Positions 5,735 through 10,504 of a stretch of 10,504 bases of DNA are shown piece by piece. Below the pieces are notes generated by a model. That model was given only the letters and a program-made list of their open reading frames with translations. It had not been told where the DNA came from and ran no database searches. The DNA lies in contig WQSU01000059.1 in assembly GCA_009787675.1 (NCBI GenBank), positions 1 through 10,504 on the forward strand. Direction: 5' to 3'. Every line of letters begins with the position of its first letter. Position 1 is the stretch's first letter. The translations under genes were made by a program, and so were the position numbers. Source of the stretch: Lentimicrobiaceae bacterium. GTDB lineage: Bacteria; Bacteroidota; Bacteroidia; Bacteroidales; WCHB1-69.

Positions 5735-7027
5735 TTAAATCATATTGATTGCATACAATGGCAAATTGGTCATCCATGCTTCTTGTTTATAATCGGCGAG
5801 TGAAGTGCGAATCGCTTTTGTGGGTTTGTGTTTTTCACAAAAAAATTTAAAACTTTTGGTTTTTAAATTTGTTCCGGCTTTCACTTCAATCGGAATGACT
5901 TCATCGTTTTCGTTTTGAATAATAAAATCAACTTCCATGCTGTATGAATCGGGTGAAAAGTAGAAAATTGACAGCTTGTCGTCTATTTTAAGCTGCTGAA
6001 TTATAAATTGTTCTGCAAGTACACCTTTGTATTCTGTGAAAAGTAAATTTCCTTCAATTACAGTTCTCGGACTTAATTTTGACATAGCGCTCAATAATCC
6101 TATATCGTTGTGATAGAGTTTAAAAGCCGATAAGTCTTGATAAGCATTGAGTGGTATTTTAGGTTCTTTATTTCTGAAACATTGTATCAATAAACCGGAA
6201 TCGAGCAACCATTGAATTGCCAATTCAAACTCTTTTGCCCGTGCTCCCTCTTTGATCAGTCCGTATAGAAATTTTCTATTTTCTTTTGCCAACTGCGAAG
6301 GAATTGATTGCCAAACCATTTTGATGCGGGGAAAGATCTCTTTTGGGGCATGCTTTGAAAAATCGCGTTCGTAAGCCAACAAAATTTTCTGATGAACCTT
6401 TCTTGTTTTTTGCCAATCGCGATTTTCGGCAAATGTGGCAACAGCTTCGGGCATTCCGCCAACATAAAAATAATATCTTAAAAATTCAATAAATTTATTG
6501 GAAAACAACGACATTATATCAAATTGTTTGTTCTCTAAAATGTTTGCCAAACCGTTCTCGTTCATTGCAAGTAGAAATTCATAGAAAGACATGGGATAGA
6601 GGTGCAAAAAATCAACTTTTCCAACAGGAAATGACGTGCCTTCATGCAACATCATTCCGAGCAGCGAATCAGATACAACAACATTATATTGAGGTGCATT
6701 TTCACAAAAATATTTCAGCGAAGTTATTCCTTGAGAAGCCATTTGAATCTCATCAAATACAATTAAAGTTTCATTTGGCTCAATCTGATATCCTGCAAAT
6801 GCTTCCAAAGCAGAAATTATGCGAGAGATGTTAAAATCGGCGATAAATAATTCTCGCATCTTTTTTTCTTCCTCAAAATTGATATAAACAGTTCGTTTGT
6901 ATTCCGTTCTGCCAAATTCTTTAATGAGCCAAGTTTTCCCCACTTGTCTTGCCCCTAAAATAATTAAAGGTTTTCTTCTTTTATCTAATTTCCACTTTAT
7001 TAGTTCTTTAATGCTTTTTCTATACAT
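5735..7027 (-). CDS. ATPase of the AAA_14 / DUF4143 type (copy 2)
   Basis: Complete 430-aa protein, gap-free against copy 1 at 2137-3429. Walker A is GARQVGKT (25-32), Walker B is LIVFDE (88-93), and the GGMPEAV block is present. The C-terminal EVDF (365-368) and IEVKAG (380-385) suggest a PD-(D/E)XK-like element. One difference stands out: the AAGS motif of copy 1 is VSDS here (118-121), replacing the Gly before the sensor Ser with Asp at residue 120, which might alter ATP sensing. DNA divergence from copy 1 is spread over the whole gene, so the duplication is old. It has its own promoter (7081-7112). The gene lies between two direct copies of the neighbouring regulator's 3' end, a sign that this segment was inserted or rearranged. 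The cellular role is unknown. Confidence 0.92.
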   Translation of the reverse strand: MYRKSIKELIKWKLDKRRKPLIILGARQVGKTWLIKEFGRTEYKRTVYINFEEEKKMRELFIADFNISRIISALEAFAGYQIEPNETLIVFDEIQMASQGITSLKYFCENAPQYNVVVSDSLLGMMLHEGTSFPVGKVDFLHLYPMSFYEFLLAMNENGLANILENKQFDIMSLFSNKFIEFLRYYFYVGGMPEAVATFAENRDWQKTRKVHQKILLAYERDFSKHAPKEIFPRIKMVWQSIPSQLAKENRKFLYGLIKEGARAKEFELAIQWLLDSGLLIQCFRNKEPKIPLNAYQDLSAFKLYHNDIGLLSAMSKLSPRTVIEGNLLFTEYKGVLAEQFIIQQLKIDDKLSIFYFSPDSYSMEVDFIIQNENDEVIPIEVKAGTNLKTKSFKFFCEKHKPTKAIRTSLADYKQEAWMTNLPLYAINMI

Positions 7028-7080
7028 AAATTTGAAGTTAATTTTGAATTTTACTACAATTATTTGAAGTTAAAACTCCG

Positions 7081-7112
7081 CAAAAATACATTTTTTTTGA
7101 GTTAAAAAACAA
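7081..7112 (-). promoter_or_regulatory. Promoter of ATPase 2
   Basis: On the minus strand TTG (7112-7110) is followed after a 21-bp spacer by TATTTTTG (7088-7081) and then CGGAG. Both elements and the spacing fit the Bacteroidetes -33/-7 promoter. The ATG at 7027 is about 50 bp downstream. A TCTTGGAGAAAA string just upstream (7136-7125) is shared with the leader of ATPase 1. Confidence 0.6.
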
Positions 7113-7177
7113 GTTTCACTACACTTTTCTCCAAGATTATCTGAGCGCTTTTTACACTTTTTTCTTCAAACTTTGAA

Positions 7178-7296
7178 CCTTAAATCTTTAAATTCTTAAA
7201 TTCTAAATCACCTCTGCTCCCCCGCAATTTTCCTGTACTCCGTAGGGCTAATACGGTATCGCTCACGGAATTGGCGGTAGAAAGTGCGGGCGGTAT
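7178..7296. repeat. Direct repeat copy B: intact regulator 3' end plus trailer
   Basis: This 119-bp segment is the partner of 5613-5730. It is the end of the intact regulator gene, with TGA instead of TAA as the stop, and the same AT-rich trailer. The intact gene continues beyond the repeat with the codons for ECGFY, whereas copy A joins ATPase 2 there. Confidence 0.92.
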
Positions 7297-8946
7297 AAAA
7301 CCCGCATTCAATGGCTATGGTTTCTATGGTAAGGTTTGAATCGTCGAGCAGGCGCTTGGCTTCATCTAAACGCAAATCGTTGATGAACTCCATCGGAGTT
7401 TTGCCGGTAACTGCTTTCAGCGCCTCAAACAGCGAAGTTCTGTTGGTTGCCATTTTTGAGGTGAGTTCCTGAATATCAATATCAAATGTTGTATAGTATT
7501 TGTTTTCAAGCAGGTAGTTGCGCAGGCGTGAAACAAACTGGCGCTGTTGATGGGTGCCTGGTAGAGACACCATTAATCGCGTCTCTACATCCGACTCAGG
7601 TGGAATCAATGGCGCAACCTCTTCATAATGTTTTGTCATCGCCTCCAACTCACTTGCCAAACGGTCCTGTTCTTTGATTTGCAGATACAAACCTCTGTTT
7701 TTCTTCACAATGGCGCGGCTATAAGAGATCCAAATTCCCAGAACAATGAGCAGCAAAACGCACCCCCCGAGCGCAAACAGGAAGTAGTTGCGGTTGCGCT
7801 CCTTTTCGGCAATATGTTTATCCACTTCGTATTGGGTGCGGAGCTCGTCTAATTGAACATTAAAATAATTCTTTTGAAGAGAGTCCTTTACTTCTTGCAA
7901 ATGTTCGTACAAGGGATAAGCTTCTATGCCTCTTCCCATTTTACACAAGAGGCGCGCTTTCACAGGTAATATTTCGATATCACTTGAAATATCAGGATAT
8001 GAAGCATTAATCAAATCAAGCGCTTGCGCATACTCTTTTCGCCCTTCCTTAATTTTTGCCCAAAACAGATCGCGGGAATGTCGCGGCTTATGAAAATGAC
8101 TAGCTTCTATTGAATCAGCTTTTAACATATATGCTTCACCCTTAACCAAATCGCCCATATCAATGTAGGCGATAGCGGATATCCAATAAAAATCATACAT
8201 AGTAATGGCGTCGTGCCCCAGTTGCTCAAGGGCTACTTCCCACAGTTTTAATGCATTCAAGGTTTCATCATATTTTTTTTGATAATTTAAGGCGTCCACC
8301 CAAACAATATAAGCATCTTGAAGCAGGGGATGAGGATGATCAAGACTTTCTAAAATTTCTACACACATTTTGCCATGTTCTTCCGAATCGGCATACCTGC
8401 CAACCGTTAAATACGCAACTGCCAACATCCTGTGTGCCACTGCAATACCTTCCTTTCTTTGGCTTAGTTTGGTTTCTTCATGCAACGCTTTTGCGTGTTG
8501 AATCGCTTCTACATATTTATTATCTCTAATATAGATTCTAAATAAAGCATTTTGAAGATAATCGTAATACTGCCATCTTTCATGTTTTTTTAAAAAATCT
8601 AAAGAGGGATAAATCAGTGTTAGAAAAAGCTCCTTCCTGTCGCGGTTTGACACAGCGGCAAGTGTAAAATATTTTATATTGCCTTGTAATTCAATGTTTT
8701 TTTGTTTTTCAGCTTCTTTTTCCCATTTATTATAAAACACAAGAATAGAATCTACATTATCTTCATAATAAAACATCTGCTGTGCCAGCATTTCATAAGC
8801 CGATCTAATTTTTCTTTACCTTGCGTGGCGGCAATTACTTTCTTTAAAGAATCTTTTTTTTGTTGAAAACCTTCCTGTGCAAAAACACTTGTTGTGATTG
8901 AAAAACAGAACAACAGAAAAAATAGTTTTAAAATCAGTTTATTCAT
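7208..8946 (-). CDS. TPR / membrane / AraC-HTH regulator, frameshifted near the N-terminus
   Basis: The ATG at 8946 begins a signal peptide (MNKLILKLFFLLFCFS, then TTSVFAQ). After codon 46 (TQGKEK) that frame fails, while the +1 frame continues as RSAYEMLAQQMFYYED. A missing A in the run at 8809-8813 explains this; restoring it gives a 579-aa protein. Residues about 50-380 are helical repeats of TPR type (for example AVAYLTVGRYADSEEHGK), probably periplasmic. A TM helix lies near 388-409, then a coiled linker, then an AraC/XylS HTH (about 478-577) with IAIECGFYTARTFYRQF and ISPTEYR. This domain order is a known Bacteroidetes one-component sensor type; signal and targets are unknown. If the frameshift is real, translation could only restart at the internal ATG 8791, losing export and topology. 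A 28-bp palindrome (7561-7588) sits in the linker. It has its own promoter at 8971-9003. Confidence 0.85.
7561..7588. repeat. 28-bp imperfect palindrome inside the regulator coding sequence
   Basis: Arms GTAGAGAC (7561-7568) and GTCTCTAC (7581-7588) flank ACC-ATTAAT-CGC. The structure is symmetric about 7574/7575, with only two of the 14 pairs mismatched. It encodes the VETRLMVSLPG part of the linker between the coiled coil and the HTH, in frame. It resembles small dispersed palindromic (REP/MITE-like) repeats. Confidence 0.7.
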
Positions 8947-8970
8947 AACAATAATGGATTAAAATTGCGG

Positions 8971-9003
8971 CAAAAATATAAAAAGCAAACAAAAAAAGTG
9001 CAA
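8971..9003 (-). promoter_or_regulatory. Promoter of the AraC-type regulator
   Basis: On the minus strand TTG (9003-9001) is followed after 22 bp by TATTTTTG (8978-8971) and CCGC. The ATG at 8946 is 25 bp from the -7 element. This supports 8946, not 8791, as the original start of the regulator. Confidence 0.6.
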
Positions 9004-9024
9004 TAGTGATGATTACACTCCCTA

Positions 9025-9282
9025 TTAATTCCATGCTTTAACATTCTCGCTCACAACCTCAATCTTATCGCCTCTTTGCTGCACCAGCACCACCCCTTCT
9101 TCTGCGGCGCGAGTCCTCACAGAGGCGCGAAAACGAAAAGAAGCAAGGCACAAATAAATCTTATAGTCTTTAAACATCGGATAATTAGCACGATAGGTGC
9201 GCATTTTTGAAAACATCCTTTTCACATCGCTAACATCCGCCTTATATTTCATTGAAAGAGAGATTTCTTTTTGTTTTTTCAT
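9025..9282 (-). CDS. 85-aa protein, likely C-terminal remnant of a PD-(D/E)XK-like (DUF3782-type) protein
   Basis: Reads MKKQKEISLSMKYKADVSD, then KRMFSKMRTYRANYPMFKDY, KIYLCLASFRF and a tail GVVLVQQRGDKIEVVSE. The pattern F/YPxxKDYKIYLxxAsf...A...GvvlvqqxGDxIEV resembles the end of Bacteroidetes proteins with a long coiled N-terminus and a PD-(D/E)XK-like core, from just after the catalytic ExK strand. Where that family has IEVK or similar, this protein has LSMK, so the catalytic Glu appears lost along with the N-terminal domain. It has its own ATG and a TATTTTCG promoter core 30 bp upstream, so it could be a maintained small protein instead. No partner gene is adjacent; the regulator downstream has its own promoter. 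Family assignment is by pattern memory, moderate at best. Confidence 0.6.
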   Translation of the reverse strand: MKKQKEISLSMKYKADVSDVKRMFSKMRTYRANYPMFKDYKIYLCLASFRFRASVRTRAAEEGVVLVQQRGDKIEVVSENVKAWN

Positions 9283-9312
9283 TGTTCCTCTGTTTTAAAA
9301 TTTAAAGTGCGG

Positions 9313-9320
9313 CGAAAATA
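9313..9320 (-). promoter_or_regulatory. Putative -7 element for the 85-aa gene
   Basis: On the minus strand TATTTTCG then CCGC, one base off the TAnnTTTG consensus and the same extended form as the other cores here. No TTG at 17-23 bp upstream was found. The intergenic stretch 9283-9538 otherwise holds only AT-rich sequence and the opposing core at 9475-9482. Confidence 0.4.
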
Positions 9321-9474
9321 TATTTTTTTTCAATTCAAAAATCGTTTTTTGAAAATTATTTTTCTAATAATCAATATGTTAAAAAAGTATTGAATGATGC
9401 AGAAAAGTTTTAATAATGTCAAATTAATGAGAAAAAGATGCAAAAAAAAGGAATTAGATTGTCATTTTTTCATA

Positions 9475-9482
9475 TATCTTCG
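9475..9482 (+). promoter_or_regulatory. Putative -7 element for the FeoB-like gene
   Basis: TATCTTCG followed by CGGC, a one-base variant of TAnnTTTG. The nearest TTG (9459-9461) is only 13 bp upstream, too close for a standard -33 box. A start near 9489 would give a leader of about 50 nt to the presumed non-ATG start. Confidence 0.4.
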
Positions 9483-9538
9483 CGGCAATTTTAAATAATT
9501 TTTATTAAATAGATATAAATCAAATAAATAATAACATT

Positions 9539-10504
9539 TTGCATAGTTCTTCACTTTTTTCTAATAAACTACCGGGCATCTTTATCTTTCTGTTTCTTAT
9601 GTGGTTGATGTTTTTCTGCACTTTTATGTTGGGAAAATATCCGCAAGAGGGCATTGTGTGGCTCTTAGAGCGGCTAAATCTCTATTTGGCAACGGTTATT
9701 CCGCATGGCATGTTACACGATTTCATCAGCAACGGTGTAGTGAATGGGGTAGGGAATGTCCTTTCCTTTTTGCCCAACATCTTGATACTCTTCTTTTTTA
9801 TGTACATGTTTGAGGAGAGCGGCTACCTCACACACGTGGCAGCGCTGTTAGACAATATGATGCACAAAATTGGCTTGCACGGCAACTCTGCCATCCCTTT
9901 ATTGATGGGCTTCGGCTGCAACGTGCCGGCAATTTTGGTAACCCGCACTATTCCAGACACCAAACGTCGCATCTTAACCATGTTGCTCATCCCTTTTATG
10001 TCGTGTAGCGCACGTTTGCCCATTTTGGTGCTTTTGGTGGGCACCTTTTTCCCGCAAAACCCTATCCTCATTATGTTTGGCTTGTACGGGCTTACTATTG
10101 TCATGGCGATTCTTACGGCAATTTTCTTAGACAGAGTGTTTTTTAAAACTGAGTTGGATTTGACGCCCGTAGAAGTGTTGCCGCTGCAAAAGCCGAAGAT
10201 GAAAAAAGTGCTTCTCCTTACGTGGGATGCCGGCTACGAATACTTGAAAAAAATAGGCACGGTAGTCCTTATTGCCATGATGGCGATTTGGTTCCTGAGC
10301 CACTTCCCCCGAACCGACAAAACCGAACTGCTACAAGGCGCCACCGTTGCCGAATGCCCTGTTGAAAACCCTGAGAATGACTTTCGCAATGGCACCTACT
10401 TAGCCTCTTTCGGACGATTTATAGAGCCGGCGCTACGTCCGCTGGGTTTCGACTGGAAGATGAGTGTTTGCTTAACCACAGGCTTGGCAGCCAAAGAGTT
10501 CATT
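9539..10504 (+). CDS. feoB: FeoB-type Fe(II) transporter membrane domain without G domain, partial at right edge
   Basis: The frame encodes the permease half of FeoB, the inner-membrane ferrous iron importer. It reads LPGIFIFLFLMWLMFFCTF then LGKYP (first TM helix), a Gate motif GFGCNVPAILVTRTI (Cys at 9917-9919), a second conserved patch SCSARLP (Cys at 10004-10006), several more TM helices, and GLAAKEF at the edge. Full FeoB has an N-terminal GTPase domain of about 170 residues with GNPNxGKT/S. Here an in-frame TAA at 9506 and AT-rich noncoding sequence precede the frame, and no G motifs are present. FeoB-like residues extend before the first ATG (9599), so a non-ATG start is likely; TTG 9539 is my best guess. 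Either the G protein is encoded elsewhere (split FeoB) or the gene is truncated. No FeoA is visible. Confidence 0.85.
   Translation, partial: MHSSSLFSNKLPGIFIFLFLMWLMFFCTFMLGKYPQEGIVWLLERLNLYLATVIPHGMLHDFISNGVVNGVGNVLSFLPNILILFFFMYMFEESGYLTHVAALLDNMMHKIGLHGNSAIPLLMGFGCNVPAILVTRTIPDTKRRILTMLLIPFMSCSARLPILVLLVGTFFPQNPILIMFGLYGLTIVMAILTAIFLDRVFFKTELDLTPVEVLPLQKPKMKKVLLLTWDAGYEYLKKIGTVVLIAMMAIWFLSHFPRTDKTELLQGATVAECPVENPENDFRNGTYLASFGRFIEPALRPLGFDWKMSVCLTTGLAAKEFI

Noticed and set aside
6544..6834. 96-aa plus-strand frame inside ATPase 2
   Set aside because: Antisense to a well-supported gene, with low-complexity His/Gln-rich residues and no support.
2137..7027. Composite transposon formed by the two inverted ATPase genes
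   Set aside because: DUF4143 ATPases are not transposases, the copies are too diverged to be recent ends, and no terminal inverted repeats or target duplications were seen at their outer edges.
9601..10104. 70-aa (+) and 93-aa (-) frames within the FeoB-like region
   Set aside because: The FeoB frame has family motifs throughout; these have none.
1..10504. CRISPR array, tRNA, rRNA or insertion-sequence transposase
   Set aside because: No regularly spaced 20-40 bp repeats, no cloverleaf or rRNA-like conserved segments, and no DDE or HUH motifs were seen on either strand.

Overview
The window looks like an accessory stretch of a Bacteroidetes (Bacteroidota) chromosome of low-to-moderate GC. 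The evidence is the recurring promoter core TAnnTTTG (usually TATYTTYG followed by GCNGC), the near absence of Shine-Dalgarno sites, a TPR/membrane/AraC-type regulator, multicopy AAA_14/DUF4143 ATPases, heptameric AT-rich repeats at gene ends, and an FN3-containing exported protein. No rRNA, tRNA, CRISPR array or transposase was seen.

Layout. Positions 1-1629 (-) hold the N-terminal 543 residues of an exported FN3-domain protein that runs off the left edge. At 1661-1723 there are two heptamer repeat tracts. The second supplies the stop codon of a short membrane/coiled-coil ORF (1709-1963, -), probably a regulator remnant. Positions 2137-3429 (+) encode a complete 430-aa DUF4143-type ATPase. 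Positions 3495-5245 (+) hold a decayed toxin-antitoxin operon: a good promoter, an antitoxin-like gene broken by a one-base deletion, and a PIN-type toxin that has lost its first catalytic Asp and its C-terminal half. The toxin frame runs without interruption into a lipoprotein with two aspartic-protease lobes (DTG and DSG). Positions 5246-5612 hold no convincing gene. Positions 5735-7027 (-) encode a second 430-aa DUF4143 ATPase, colinear with the first but inverted. It lies between two ~118-bp direct copies of the 3' end of the regulator gene at 7208-8946 (-). That regulator (signal peptide, TPR-like helices, one TM segment, AraC HTH) carries a one-base frameshift near its N-terminus and a 28-bp palindrome inside its coding sequence. 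Positions 9025-9282 (-) encode an 85-aa protein resembling the C-terminal end of PD-(D/E)XK-like proteins. Positions 9539-10504 (+) begin the membrane part of a FeoB-type ferrous iron transporter with no GTPase domain in front of it, running off the right edge.

How it fits together. Apart from the left-edge surface protein and the FeoB-like gene, the central 8 kb reads as gene debris around two related ATPase genes. It includes a truncated toxin, a frameshifted antitoxin, a 28-codon regulator stub, a TM/coil fragment and a nuclease-tail fragment. The most notable points are: (1) the in-frame capture of a lipoprotein protease by a dead toxin-antitoxin module, which places the protease behind the TA promoter; (2) the duplicated regulator 3' end bracketing an ATPase gene; (3) a palindromic repeat carried in frame inside a regulator; (4) a FeoB-like permease lacking its G domain. 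Both frameshifts look like loss of one A from an A-run, so sequencing or assembly error is an open alternative. All family assignments are by reading motifs; no database search was run.
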